From Deltaproteobacteria bacterium (GTDB taxonomy: Bacteria; Myxococcota_A; Polyangia; Haliangiales; Haliangiaceae): 64,000 bases of DNA. The translations under genes and the position numbers were made by a program. Below are positions 7,411 through 16,636 of the stretch, piece after piece. The notes under the pieces are model-generated. The model did not search any database. It was not told where the DNA came from and saw only the letters and a list, made by a program, of their open reading frames with translations. How positions within the stretch are numbered: position 1 is the stretch's first letter; every line of letters begins with the position of its first letter. Location of the stretch: the NCBI GenBank assembly GCA_020630875.1, contig JAHDIH010000006.1:202502-266501 (forward strand), given 5' to 3'.

Positions 7411-8885
7411 GACCGTCTTTTTATCACCCATCGCAGTAGTTTTGCGACGAATGGCGTAAGTCTGGTTTTGGAGTAAGCATCACCAACACTGCGAAATGCC
7501 GCTGCGACAGTAGGGTAGGCATGCATCGTCGCAGAGAAGGTTGCTAGTCCGACGCCAGCCTGCATAGCGAGCGTCACTTCCCCCAGCATTTCGCCTGCGG
7601 CAGGGGCGACAACACTAGCCCCCACAATCTTGTCGGAACCTTCCTTTGTAAATACTTTTACGAAGCCTTCGGTTTGCTCTTCAAGAATACTTCGATCCAC
7701 TCCGGATAGTTTCACTTCATAGATGTCGGCTTTTTCTCCGGAAGTATCACCAACGGAAGCAATTTCGGGATTTAGATAAGTGACTCGAGGGACTATCATC
7801 TTGCTATGTTTGGCCCTACCGAAGAACCAAGCATTCCGTATCACCATTCGGGCCATTTCATCCGCTGCATGAGTGAATTGCCACTTCGATGCAACGTCAC
7901 CTACCGCGAAAATCCTTTTGTTGGAAGTTCGTAGTCTATCGTCGACTACAATTCCCCGCTTTCCTACAGTGACGCCAGCCTCTTCGAGACCCATGTCGGA
8001 GGTGCTAGCCCTTCTGCCTGTAGCAACCAGGATGTGGGTAGATGCAATTTCTTTCACCATGCCATTTTGTTCGTAGGAGACGACTCGTTCTTGGTTAACT
8101 GACTTGACCATCGAGTTTACTAAGACTCGTACACCTGCCTTTTTCAGCGAACTTAATGCTATTGCGCTTGCATCATCGGGCTCGGGGCCTAGCAGCTTCG
8201 GCCCTCCTTCAATGAGCGTGACATCACTGCCAAAAGCGCTCAGGGCCAAAGCCATTTCGCAGCCAATCGGGCCACCGCCAACAATGGTCAACTTTTCCGG
8301 TAGTTGGTTTAGTCCGAAGAGGGATTCATTGGTTAAGTAGCCTGCTTCTTTTAAGCCGGGAATGGGAGGAACGAATGCTTTACCACCGGTAGCGATGATC
8401 GCGCGCGCGAATTTCAGTTCTGCATCTTTGACTTGTATGGTCTTTTTTCCAGTGAAAACACCTTTTCCAAGAAAGACGTCAATTCCTAGATCTTTGAATC
8501 GCTGTGCGGCGTCATGCGGTGAAATCTTTGCTCGCAGAGCACGCATTCGTTTCATCACCTCGCCAAAGTTAACTTCGCCTTTGGCGTTGCTAATCCCATA
8601 TTGCTCAGCATTGGAAATTAGATTAGCGACTTTGGCTGATTTGAGTAGCGCCTTTGAGGGGACGCAGCCAAAGTTCAAGCAATCACCGCCAAGAAGGCCT
8701 GCTTCAATTATTGCAACACTTGCACCCAAGCCCGCAGCTCCTACAGACGAAACAAGGCCCCCAGCACCTGCACCGATGACTACTAGGTCGTATTGGGGCT
8801 TTGGGACGGGATTGACCCAATCCGTGGGTCTCACGTTGGAAATGAGAAACTCGTCGGAGTGGTCCTGTGGGTAGAATTGATTCAT
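7407..8885 (-). CDS. MerA-like FAD/NAD(P) disulfide oxidoreductase
   Basis: A 492-residue class I pyridine nucleotide-disulfide oxidoreductase. A short N-terminal extension is followed by the FAD-binding GAGAGG (about 38-43), the redox-active GGDCLNFGCVPSK (Cys 69 and 74), an NAD(P)-binding GGGPIGCEMA, a second FAD motif FAVGDVA, and the C-terminal interface HAYPT with the catalytic His. It lacks both the N-terminal heavy-metal-binding domain and the C-terminal Cys pair of true mercuric reductases, so 'mercuric reductase-like' is the most that can be said. It heads a three-gene unit with TIGR04282 and TIGR04283, an arrangement also met in other bacteria. A role as dithiol or quinone reductase is equally possible. 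Confidence 0.85.
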   Translation of the reverse strand: MNQFYPQDHSDEFLISNVRPTDWVNPVPKPQYDLVVIGAGAGGLVSSVGAAGLGASVAIIEAGLLGGDCLNFGCVPSKALLKSAKVANLISNAEQYGISNAKGEVNFGEVMKRMRALRAKISPHDAAQRFKDLGIDVFLGKGVFTGKKTIQVKDAELKFARAIIATGGKAFVPPIPGLKEAGYLTNESLFGLNQLPEKLTIVGGGPIGCEMALALSAFGSDVTLIEGGPKLLGPEPDDASAIALSSLKKAGVRVLVNSMVKSVNQERVVSYEQNGMVKEIASTHILVATGRRASTSDMGLEEAGVTVGKRGIVVDDRLRTSNKRIFAVGDVASKWQFTHAADEMARMVIRNAWFFGRAKHSKMIVPRVTYLNPEIASVGDTSGEKADIYEVKLSGVDRSILEEQTEGFVKVFTKEGSDKIVGASVVAPAAGEMLGEVTLAMQAGVGLATFSATMHAYPTVAAAFRSVGDAYSKTRLTPFVAKLLRWVIKRRS

Positions 8886-8937
8886 GCCAGTTAGACGTTA
8901 GTATCTAATGCTTTGTTACAGGGGCCATTTTTGCGCG

Positions 8938-9642
8938 CTACTGACAAACGGTGGCGGTAAGCGCAAGCGAATCGTACCAGAAGTTGGTGTTGTTCGTACT
9001 GTCGGTGTTTGAACCAATCGTGAAACGGATGGTTTGACCAGCATAATTTCCAACAATGGTCTCACTGAAAGGAACCCAAGAAGTCCCTTGATGGGTGTTA
9101 TCGTAGCCGACAATTTGTTCGAGAATCGACGCGCCAGTAGAACTCTCTAATTGAATCACTGAGTTGTCAAACGCGACGAGATCGAGTTCCTCACTAGCAA
9201 TCCAAGAAACTCCGGTGAGTTGAAGATTCGTTGTGTTGGCGGGAACGATAATTTGTTGATAGATAGAGTCGGTACTCGACAACCAACCACCAAGCCATGC
9301 CAGATAATTTCCTGTTTGTGGAGCTATCGGTACGTTACTTACATCAGTGATGATGTTGGAGCTCTGAATCCAATCTGGACTTGCTCCTAAATCGAAGTCT
9401 GAGTTGTTGAGTAAATTGACGTCGTTGCACACTACGGCCGCGTCCACAGGAATCGGGGCATCGACTGGCGGTGAATCGACGACGACTGGCGCATCGATTG
9501 GAGAAATCGGGGCGTCAGGAGAACCATCAAGAGTAGATGCTGCGTCAACCGTTTTTCCACCACCGTCACTGTTAACGTTGGGGTCAACCTTGATTTCTGC
9601 ACAGCCGACTATTACGACCCAAAATATTGCCAATAAACGCAC
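8938..9642 (-). CDS. Asp/Pro-linker lipoprotein with a jelly-roll domain
   Basis: A 234-residue lipoprotein: MRLLAIFWVVIVGCAE signal with lipobox VVGC or IVGC, then a 45-residue Asp-Ala-Pro-rich linker (DAPISPIDAPVVVDSPPVDA). From about residue 75 there is a beta-sandwich that looks like a carbohydrate-binding or DUF642-type jelly roll (LLNNSDFDLGASPDWIQ, YLAWLGGW, STDSIYQQIIVPANTT, GQTIRFTIGSNTD). It is predicted to be displayed on the outer membrane. The linker type matches the truncated protein at the left edge. It is divergent from the next gene across 110 bp. Confidence 0.65.
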   Translation of the reverse strand: MRLLAIFWVVIVGCAEIKVDPNVNSDGGGKTVDAASTLDGSPDAPISPIDAPVVVDSPPVDAPIPVDAAVVCNDVNLLNNSDFDLGASPDWIQSSNIITDVSNVPIAPQTGNYLAWLGGWLSSTDSIYQQIIVPANTTNLQLTGVSWIASEELDLVAFDNSVIQLESSTGASILEQIVGYDNTHQGTSWVPFSETIVGNYAGQTIRFTIGSNTDSTNNTNFWYDSLALTATVCQ

Positions 9643-9752
9643 CTCATGACCCTAGCACCGCGCTGTGTCGTTTGGAAGTTATCTCTCGGGCTGCCGATAT
9701 TTTGTCTTGCAAACCAATGGCTAAGAAGTCGCGATCGTGGCACACCTAGGGT

Positions 9753-10268
9753 ATGAATAGGGTTTTCGGATTGGTCTTTTTGGTCGTCTGCGCATGTGGC
9801 GGCAGTGATGCAGGGTTCGAGTTCGAGGGGGTCTACCAGCGCCAGAGCCACCTAGAAGGGGACTGTCCTACGGCGACTACCGAAGTTTCGTCCGATTTGT
9901 ACTTCGCTTTGGTCGGTCATGACCTCCTTGGCAGCAAGTTGATGAGTCTCAACGAATGCACTTCTTCGACGGAATGCGACTTCGATACCGTGAATCTATT
10001 TTCAGTGTTTGAACGAGAAGAGGGGCAATGGAAGGAGAATACGTTCGCTTCGAGCGGTGATGAAAATGGCTGCGTGTTGACCGCGAAAATTGGGGTCATC
10101 AACGAAACCCCTTCTGGTATTGAAATCAAGTGGGAGTCGAGGTCGGGAATGTACAATGCCGCCAACCAGGATGATTGTCTTGATAATGGCGTGGCGCAAG
10201 CAGAAGCGAATTTTGATACGATGACATGCTTTGCAGTGGAAGTGTTGACTGCGACTGCCGTTCCATAG
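9753..10268 (+). CDS. Hypothetical lipoprotein, first gene of an export-related run
   Basis: A 171-residue lipoprotein with signal MNRVFGLVFLVVCACGG (lipid-bearing Cys in VCAC) and a mature Cys-containing beta-rich domain (GVYQRQSHLEGDCPTATTE, IGVINETPSGIEIKWE). Mature cysteines at GDC, NEC, ECD, GCV, DDC and MTC suggest three disulfides. No family is recognised. It ends 10 bases before the GTG of the protease-barrel gene and is probably co-transcribed with it. Confidence 0.6.
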   Translation: MNRVFGLVFLVVCACGGSDAGFEFEGVYQRQSHLEGDCPTATTEVSSDLYFALVGHDLLGSKLMSLNECTSSTECDFDTVNLFSVFEREEGQWKENTFASSGDENGCVLTAKIGVINETPSGIEIKWESRSGMYNAANQDDCLDNGVAQAEANFDTMTCFAVEVLTATAVP

Positions 10269-10278
10269 CGGTCAGACC

Positions 10279-13128
10279 GTGCGACTGCTTTTTTGGCTTT
10301 TAGTTTGTCCTATTTTCGCTTGGGCGGGAGACCTTGATAGAAATTGGAGAACGATTAGTTCCACTCACTTTGCAGTTCACTTTGATATTTCGCATCATCG
10401 TACCGCTGAAAAAGTCGTGACGCATGCGGAAGACGCCTATTCGATATTCCGTAAGAAGTACGGTTTCGTCGCATCTGAGAAGACGCACATTGTGCTTCGA
10501 GATGAAAGCGATGCTTCCAATGGGTTTGCATCTGCCATTCCTCGGAACGCAATCACGTTGTGGTTGTCCGCTCCGCGCCCTCAATCAACACTTGGAGATT
10601 ACGATGACTGGTTGAGGGCATTGGTCATCCATGAGTACTTGCACATTGTGCAACTTGATACAATCGATGGTGTTGCTCTCATCTACAACAAAATCTTCGG
10701 AAAGACGTGGTCGCCCAATCAGGCGCAGTCGAACTGGTTACTTGAGGGACTGGCGACTTACGAAGAAAGCAAACAGACCACCGGGGGACGCGCCAAGGGA
10801 GCGTTGTTCGATGCCTATTTGCGCACGCAGATTCAGGATGGAAGCGAACATTCCGTAGACCGAGTGTCCAACTCGCCCATAGCCTGGCCAGGAGGTAATG
10901 CCTCGTATCTTTACGGATCGAAACTACTCGACTATTGGCTCAACAAGCGGGGCAAAGCCGCAGCAAAAAAATTAATCAAGCTCTACGGTGGCAAGATGAT
11001 TCCTTATGGAATCAACGCCGTCGCGATAAAATCTTTTGGGCGAGCGCTGCCGGAGATGCACAGAGAATGGATTGACTATGAAAAATCGAGATATTCCTTA
11101 GCTGCAGGACGAGTCGCAAGAGATGGAAAAAGAGCGGAGCTGCAGCTTACATTTGGTGGTTTTGGGGCTTCTGATCCGCGTTATCGAAAAGATGGTACAT
11201 TGTACTGGATCAACAAAACGAGAAGATCGAAGCGACATTGGGCCATTCGTAAACATCCAATGACGACGGTCCATCAAGAAGGACCGAGTGCCAGACGGGT
11301 TGGCGCATTTGATATTTTTCGAGATGGCACCATTCTGGCGGAGCAGACTCATTTTACTCGACCCATTTATAACTTTCAGGAACTGGTTGTTTTCAAAGCG
11401 GGAAGTAGCAATGGCAAGAGATTGACCTTCGGCGAGAGAGCGTTGGATCCGGTCATTTCACCAGACGAACAATTTGTGGCGTACGTCAGAAACTTGGGAC
11501 CTAGCAATGAGTTGGTGGTAATGCATCTGCCATCAAAGAAAAAGAATGTGCTGTGGAAAGGAAAGCTGGGAGACAATGCTTTTCATCCCAGTTGGTCCTT
11601 TGATGGTTCTACCGTGGTGTTTTCTGGAATGGTTGGTGGTCAACGCGACATTTTTGCGGTGAAAGTGCGCTCTGGTCACGTTGAAAGGCTTTCCGAAGAT
11701 CGAGCGCATGATTGGAACCCCAGGTATTCTCCGGATGGGAAGACCCTCTATTTTATTAGCGATCGCTCTGGAATTGCTAACGTCTACGCTTTGTCTTTAA
11801 CCAGTCGAATATTGCATCAAGTAACCAATGTGATGGGCCACGTGATTAAAATGGACGTATCTCCCAGCGGTAAGCATCTCGTTTACGCGGGAGTGGTAGC
11901 TGATGGCAGCGATATTTTCGAGCTTCCGCTAGATTCAGAGCGTTTCACTATTGCTGCTCCTTACGTGGACGATAAACCACTTGCAAAGAGAGTGACTTTG
12001 ATAGAGCGGAGAGAGTCGGAGAAATATCGACCAATAAAGACTTTGGCTCCGCAAAATTATCAACTGCAAGGTGGGGTGGGAGCATCGCCGTGGATAGAAA
12101 TAGTTACGTCTGCTAGCGATGTAATCGGTCGCCATCAACTGACATTGGGCGGTAGTTACTACTTTGATACGGAGATACTAAATTTAGTGGGAAGTTATTC
12201 GTACAACCGCCTTTCTTTTCCTCTGCGGCTCTCTGGGTTTCGTAGGGAAAGCGAGCGAGGAGGATTTAGAGTTGGTGACGACTTTTTGTCGATTCCTGAA
12301 ACTCATTTCGGGGCAGATTTTTCAAGTACCTTTCGTTTGTACGTTAGTCCTTGGCACAACCTAAATATCAGTGCTTCTTTGGGAGCCGACAGAATTCAGC
12401 TGCAGAGCGGTCTCCCGCAACCTGGCGATCCCACCAAACCATCTCCTCGATATCCGGATACCAATTACGGTCGGCTCCGCTCGGGAGTTACACTCAACTA
12501 CAGTCAATCTGAGGGAGCCCCCGATATTATTGGTCGTCTTAATCAAACAACCGCTAGCTTAGGCTTTACCGTGTCAAAGTCCGGAGCAAGGGCTCGAGAT
12601 ATCGATGCCACAGTGAGCTATCAACTAACTCAATCGTTTCATGGAAAAAACTGGGGAAGGTCGACGTTATACGTAAGAGCCAGAGGAGGCCGTCACTTTT
12701 CCAATCTCGGAAGCCCTAGAGAGTCGGTGTTTGGTGGCGTCCCTCAGCAAGATCTTGTCACTGCGCTCACGGACTCGCTTTTGGTTTCTACTACAGGATA
12801 CCTTCGGGGCTACGCTAGAGGAGCTGTGAGGGGAGACCTGTTTCAACTAATCAACGGTGAGTTTCGTTTTTCCTTGTTTGATGTGGAGCGTGGTCTTTCT
12901 ACAACTCCAGCCTACCTTCGCAGAGTTCATGCGGCGCTTTTGATTGATAGTGCGATGGCTTCTTCTGAACGCACTAAAGCCTTCGGGGTATCGTTGGGAG
13001 CCTCATTGAGGATGGACTATCAACTTGGGTATTTTAGACAGGGAACCATCGATGTAGGCTATTCGCGTGGTTTGCAAGGCGTCGATGCACAACACGAGTG
13101 GTGGCTGTTGATAACCAGTGGCATATAA
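10279..13128 (+). CDS. Gluzincin peptidase - beta-propeller - C-terminal beta-barrel protein
   Basis: A 949-residue exported protein starting at GTG with signal MRLLFWLLVCPIFAWAGD. The N-terminal domain is a gluzincin: HEYLH at 118-122 and the third ligand Glu in WLLEGLATYEE about 34 residues on. The middle (about 285-570) is a WD40-like/TolB-type propeller with repeated SPDEQFVAYVRN, SFDGSTVVFSG, SPDGKTLYFISDRSG and SPSGKHLVYAG. The last 350 residues alternate aromatic strands (LGGSYYFDTEILNLVGSYSY, VTLNYSQS) like an outer-membrane barrel with a surface-antigen ending. Inferred topology: a barrel anchor with propeller and protease in the periplasm or at the surface. This architecture is known from Bacteroidetes and deltaproteobacteria; the substrate is unknown. 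Confidence 0.72.
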   Translation: MRLLFWLLVCPIFAWAGDLDRNWRTISSTHFAVHFDISHHRTAEKVVTHAEDAYSIFRKKYGFVASEKTHIVLRDESDASNGFASAIPRNAITLWLSAPRPQSTLGDYDDWLRALVIHEYLHIVQLDTIDGVALIYNKIFGKTWSPNQAQSNWLLEGLATYEESKQTTGGRAKGALFDAYLRTQIQDGSEHSVDRVSNSPIAWPGGNASYLYGSKLLDYWLNKRGKAAAKKLIKLYGGKMIPYGINAVAIKSFGRALPEMHREWIDYEKSRYSLAAGRVARDGKRAELQLTFGGFGASDPRYRKDGTLYWINKTRRSKRHWAIRKHPMTTVHQEGPSARRVGAFDIFRDGTILAEQTHFTRPIYNFQELVVFKAGSSNGKRLTFGERALDPVISPDEQFVAYVRNLGPSNELVVMHLPSKKKNVLWKGKLGDNAFHPSWSFDGSTVVFSGMVGGQRDIFAVKVRSGHVERLSEDRAHDWNPRYSPDGKTLYFISDRSGIANVYALSLTSRILHQVTNVMGHVIKMDVSPSGKHLVYAGVVADGSDIFELPLDSERFTIAAPYVDDKPLAKRVTLIERRESEKYRPIKTLAPQNYQLQGGVGASPWIEIVTSASDVIGRHQLTLGGSYYFDTEILNLVGSYSYNRLSFPLRLSGFRRESERGGFRVGDDFLSIPETHFGADFSSTFRLYVSPWHNLNISASLGADRIQLQSGLPQPGDPTKPSPRYPDTNYGRLRSGVTLNYSQSEGAPDIIGRLNQTTASLGFTVSKSGARARDIDATVSYQLTQSFHGKNWGRSTLYVRARGGRHFSNLGSPRESVFGGVPQQDLVTALTDSLLVSTTGYLRGYARGAVRGDLFQLINGEFRFSLFDVERGLSTTPAYLRRVHAALLIDSAMASSERTKAFGVSLGASLRMDYQLGYFRQGTIDVGYSRGLQGVDAQHEWWLLITSGI

Positions 13129-13141
13129 CGGAGAATGACGC

Positions 13142-13747
13142 GTGGAACTTGCACAAGTAGCTATTCCCAAGTTAATTGGCGGTATCATTCGTCATTGCTT
13201 GGTCCCCGCAGAAGCGGTGCATGAGTCCGTGTCTACAATATTAGAGACGATAGACACATACATTTCCGAGGCAGGCGGCCCAAGTGGATATCCTTGGACG
13301 TCTCTTTTGGCAATGAGACAAGACGTAGCTGCGGCCTACATAGAGCACAGACGTTTGCTTCACTTACTTGGTGATCTTTCACTTTTGGTTACGTCGAAGG
13401 AGCAACCCTCGCTTAACGAACAGATTGATCGCGCAGTGCATTTACTGTCGCACCGATACCGAGCAGAACCTGTGACACTAGATTTCGGAAAAATCTCTGA
13501 CGCCACTATCGGACCCGCCAATTTAGCACTTTTTGTAGCGTACCTTTTAGAGTTACATGCTGATGCTGCACCAGGTTTTTCACCAACCATTACCACGCGG
13601 AAGGAAGAGCGAGTGGTAATAACCATCCGCCGACTTTCACTTCCAGAAGATATTGGAGATGTGCAGATTAGACAGTGGTTAAATATTCAGTGCAACATCC
13701 AGCGAGATGGTGATTTGTCAGTGATACGATTGGAACTCGACCTGTGA
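13142..13747 (+). CDS. Histidine-kinase-core-like protein without H-box (uncertain)
   Basis: A 201-residue soluble protein with a GTG start preceded by GGAG. The first half is helical (VHESVSTILETIDTYISEAG, AYIEHRRLLHLLGDLSLL) like a dimerisation bundle, and the second half has a mixed alpha/beta layout like a degenerate GHKL ATPase (NLALFVAYLLELHADA, ERVVITIRRL). Clear N, G1 and G2 boxes are missing, so it may be a ChpT-like phosphotransferase or an unrelated protein. It overlaps the downstream CobW gene by four bases (GTGA) and follows the protease-barrel gene by 13 bases. Confidence 0.4.
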   Translation: MELAQVAIPKLIGGIIRHCLVPAEAVHESVSTILETIDTYISEAGGPSGYPWTSLLAMRQDVAAAYIEHRRLLHLLGDLSLLVTSKEQPSLNEQIDRAVHLLSHRYRAEPVTLDFGKISDATIGPANLALFVAYLLELHADAAPGFSPTITTRKEERVVITIRRLSLPEDIGDVQIRQWLNIQCNIQRDGDLSVIRLELDL

Positions 13748-14661
13748 AAACACCGTTTACCATTTTAACTGGCTATCTTGGAGCTGGAAAAACATCGATA
13801 TTGAACCGCATGTTGGCCGAACCTGCGGGAAAAAGAATCGCAGTTTTAGTAAACGAACTTGGAAAAATCAGCATTGATACCAAACGCATTGTTCATGATG
13901 GTGGAGACGTTATCGAGCTTTCCGGAGGATGCGTCTGTTGCAAAATTGACGTCCGCAGCGATTTAGTCGGGGGGATTGGAGATATCATTGAAAGATCTAA
14001 GCCGGACCACGTAGTACTAGAAACTACCGGAATTGCGAATCCGCAGATATTGGTTAGCAAGCTCGGGGAGAGTGGTGAACTACCAATTGAACTTGCGGGA
14101 GTTGTCTGCGTTGTTGACTCCACCGCCTTTTCTAATCATTTGACGCGATGGGATGAAGTCGCACTGCAAGCTGAAGAGGCAGACTCTTTTGTCATAAGTA
14201 AGACAGATATTTGCACGGCGGAGCAGCATAGCGATACTCGTCGCAAGTTGGCCGAATTAAACCCATCTGCAATTCAGGCGGCATTCCCTGTAGGACAAGA
14301 TGGAGACGCTCTCTTAACGGAGTGGATATGCTCTCGGGTTCGGAGAAAGCGAACGAGAAAACCAAGGCATTCGCATAGTCAACTTACCGCAGTTTCATTT
14401 TCAGCGGAAGGTACATTTTCCCAACAGGGGGTGGTTGATGTTCTCGAGTCGCTCCGTCCGAAGTTGGTAAGGGTTAAAGGAGACGTTAGAGTGGAACGTG
14501 GTGGCGTTCGAATAGACTATGCGGGGGATACGCTAACTGTAGCGAGCCAGAATCCTCCAGATGTTAGCGAACTCGTTTTGATTGGAGAAGGTATCGAATC
14601 AAGCGAAATTCATCCGATGTTGTGGGCCGCTCGCTTAGGTGGAGAGTTGCGTAAGGACTAA
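13744..14661 (+). CDS. CobW/COG0523 family GTP-dependent metallochaperone
   Basis: A 305-residue G3E-family GTPase. The Walker A GYLGAGKT sits at residues 10-17, the metal-binding GGCVCCK at 61-67, Walker B/switch ETTGIANP at 93-100, and the guanine-recognition SKTD at 152-155. A C-terminal CobW_C region follows a basic HSHS linker. COG0523 proteins deliver Zn, Co or other metals to target enzymes; the target here is unknown. The GTG start overlaps the preceding stop. Co-transcription with a gluzincin protease suggests, as inference only, a zinc-supply role. No Zur-type operator is obvious. Confidence 0.88.
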   Translation: MKTPFTILTGYLGAGKTSILNRMLAEPAGKRIAVLVNELGKISIDTKRIVHDGGDVIELSGGCVCCKIDVRSDLVGGIGDIIERSKPDHVVLETTGIANPQILVSKLGESGELPIELAGVVCVVDSTAFSNHLTRWDEVALQAEEADSFVISKTDICTAEQHSDTRRKLAELNPSAIQAAFPVGQDGDALLTEWICSRVRRKRTRKPRHSHSQLTAVSFSAEGTFSQQGVVDVLESLRPKLVRVKGDVRVERGGVRIDYAGDTLTVASQNPPDVSELVLIGEGIESSEIHPMLWAARLGGELRKD

Positions 14662-14718
14662 CTCGTTTGCCACCGAGGGCTTGTTGGACCAATGTTTCTC
14701 TGAAGATAAAACCGCTTC

Positions 14719-15336
14719 CTAGAATTGAGGTCTAATCCATTTGTAACGGCCGGTTACCGAACCGCTTGCTTCTTTCTTGATGTAGAAACCTTCGCTGTTA
14801 ATAGCAGTAGATTGATTGCAGAAGGCACTTTTGCCGAGCATAGAAACGAGATGCTCTTCCGATTCAAGCACCCCTTCAAAAAGTACCGGTGCAGAATGGG
14901 AAAAAGGGACAGGGAGATTTTCAACGAACGACTGTCGACTTGGCGTGTCGAGAAAACGAATATCCTCTTTGTCAAAAATATCATCTTCAATGAAAAATGA
15001 AGGAAGTGCGTCGTAGTGTATAGTATGGCGCAAAGCCAACCATTTTCCGTACAGCACAAAGCGAGTACCCAACACGTCCCAAAGTTCATCCATGTAATTC
15101 ATGCAATTTATGGAAATCTGTGAGAAATGCGGATTCCCTTTTACCCGCGAGTTGCGGGAAAAAATGTGCAGGTTTACGTCACTGTCGAAGTAAAGACCAC
15201 AGTGAGACCCATCAAGTTTTTCTTCTACGACCACATGGGATTGGGAAATAGCGCCCCAAGAGGCGCTATGACGACTTTGTCTTCCCCCCGACGTTCCTAT
15301 GTGCAGCGTTCGCGGGTATTGGGGAAGGTCAAGCAT
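14719..15336 (-). CDS. RNA ligase A of the RNA-repair operon
   Basis: A 205-residue ATP-dependent RNA ligase of the Rnl2-like covalent nucleotidyltransferase superfamily. Motif I is EEKLDGSHCGL with nucleophile Lys40, motif Ia is FSRNSR (59-64), motif III-like is LYGKWL (95-100), motif IV is SEGFYIKKE (181-189) and motif V is RYKWIRP (197-203). The ligase would adenylate itself, then the RNA 5'-phosphate, and seal it to a 3'-OH. It consists of the catalytic domain only. It overlaps the HD-Pnk stop by eight bases and is the last gene of the operon. It shares the N-terminal YPRT motif with the second ligase, so the two are diverged paralogues. All expected catalytic residues are visible. Confidence 0.85.
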   Translation of the reverse strand: MLDLPQYPRTLHIGTSGGRQSRHSASWGAISQSHVVVEEKLDGSHCGLYFDSDVNLHIFSRNSRVKGNPHFSQISINCMNYMDELWDVLGTRFVLYGKWLALRHTIHYDALPSFFIEDDIFDKEDIRFLDTPSRQSFVENLPVPFSHSAPVLFEGVLESEEHLVSMLGKSAFCNQSTAINSEGFYIKKEASGSVTGRYKWIRPQF

Positions 15337-16636
15337 CTCCAGTCCCAGCGTGCTTTAGACCAAACGGCAGCTTTGAAAAACCAAAGCTTGCTCGAACTTC
15401 GGAGGCCTCGTTTAAGTAAAGAACACGGTGTGCTTCATCTAAATCTGGCCACTGCATTCGCTCTATCTGACTACTTAGTGCTGCAGTGGGAATGGCATAT
15501 TCACGAGATCGGTTACGTTTGTGATAACTCTCCAAGTCGCTGTGAAACACAATAAAGGTGACCATCCCACCGTAGTCATTGACGATATTAGCGATTTTGC
15601 CTCGGAAGTCCTTTCGAAGGCTTGTCGCGTCCCAAACCGCCCGGCGTTTCTTTCGCATCACGTCTTTAAGTCTCTCGCGAGCTTCTTGCAACACCTTACG
15701 ATTCATATCTTGTTTCGCTCGGCCCCCGCCCAATTCTTCTCTTAGTTCGTCCAGAGAAATAATGTAGTCGTTTTTTAGATGTTTGTTTGCGAACGTCGAC
15801 TTCCCAGAACCACTGGGGCCGACCAATACAATTAGCTCAGGGTAGGGCGCACTCGTAAGCTTGTAACTTCGTGCAACTGCCTCTTCTACACTTTGGATGG
15901 CACCAGACTCTAAATCTAATTGAGATTTTGCCAGTACAAAGTCCAGGGTATCTGGCGAGCTAGCACTGATAGCATCGGAAAGGGTTTGTTTCCAAAGGGA
16001 GGTATGTGCTCCTCCTCTAACAAAAGCACCGTACTCTTGACTGAACATCTTGTAGTATTCCATTACTTCAAGCTGCTTTTGTTTGTCATCACATTCTCGT
16101 CCGCTCATGTCTGCGACTTCAACCCAATACAACAGTTCAGGATCGGCCAAACGTGCGAGTCGTTTGTATTTTCCAGCCGCCATCTCACGAATGACCGTGA
16201 ATTTTGGTTCATGATGATAGCCAACCAGTCCCAAAAGCGTCTCTATTTCATAATTAGTTAAGCCTAGCCCAAAAAGCTTAGGAGCGAGGTAACTCCTACC
16301 GGCGGCTTCATGACCGCGAGCTGCGATACGCATCACCCCCTTTATTTCTTGTTCTCTTGTAGATAATGGTTTGGCAATGTCGTGAAAAAGTGCGCCTAGA
16401 TATACCAATAGCTTTTTCGAATCGCTTAGGTAGCAAGCAGGTCCAGCTAGCAACTTTCTCGCTTCATCAAGGACCATGTTCGTGTGGATGTGTACGTCAC
16501 CCTCTGCGTGCCATTGAGGATCTTGTCGAGTGTTTGCAAAGTCATTTAGTAGACCGAATCTTTCTCCCAGAGCCTCAATGCACTCCTCCAGATTGGGACG
16601 AGCACCGTTTCTAATGGACTGGATAAAAGTCTTCAT
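15329..16636 (-). CDS. HD-Pnk: HD phosphoesterase fused to 5'-OH polynucleotide kinase
   Basis: A 435-residue two-domain end-healing enzyme. The N-terminal HD domain shows DVHIHTNMVLDE (His49/His51), the doublet LFHDIAKP (His85-Asp86), ARGHEAAG (His109), YHHEP (141-142) and EVADMSGRE (Asp175). In the Runella slithyformis HD-Pnk family this domain removes 2',3'-cyclic or 3'-phosphates. The C-terminal P-loop kinase has GPSGSGKST (273-281), SLDELRE, WDATSL (335-340, like the T4 Pnkp Asp-x-Thr) and an Arg lid RNRSRE. It phosphorylates 5'-OH ends. Translational coupling to a ligase on each side (ATGA overlap upstream, 8-base overlap downstream) says the three act as one RNA repair pathway in the cytosol. 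Confidence 0.88.
   Translation of the reverse strand: MKTFIQSIRNGARPNLEECIEALGERFGLLNDFANTRQDPQWHAEGDVHIHTNMVLDEARKLLAGPACYLSDSKKLLVYLGALFHDIAKPLSTREQEIKGVMRIAARGHEAAGRSYLAPKLFGLGLTNYEIETLLGLVGYHHEPKFTVIREMAAGKYKRLARLADPELLYWVEVADMSGRECDDKQKQLEVMEYYKMFSQEYGAFVRGGAHTSLWKQTLSDAISASSPDTLDFVLAKSQLDLESGAIQSVEEAVARSYKLTSAPYPELIVLVGPSGSGKSTFANKHLKNDYIISLDELREELGGGRAKQDMNRKVLQEARERLKDVMRKKRRAVWDATSLRKDFRGKIANIVNDYGGMVTFIVFHSDLESYHKRNRSREYAIPTAALSSQIERMQWPDLDEAHRVLYLNEASEVRASFGFSKLPFGLKHAGTGDA

Noticed and set aside
8362..8874. A 170-residue plus-strand frame.
   Set aside because: It is antisense to the flavoprotein and has the low-complexity composition expected of a shadow frame.
7407..8885. Mercuric reductase.
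   Set aside because: No N-terminal metal-binding domain and no C-terminal Cys pair; only the general disulfide oxidoreductase core is present.
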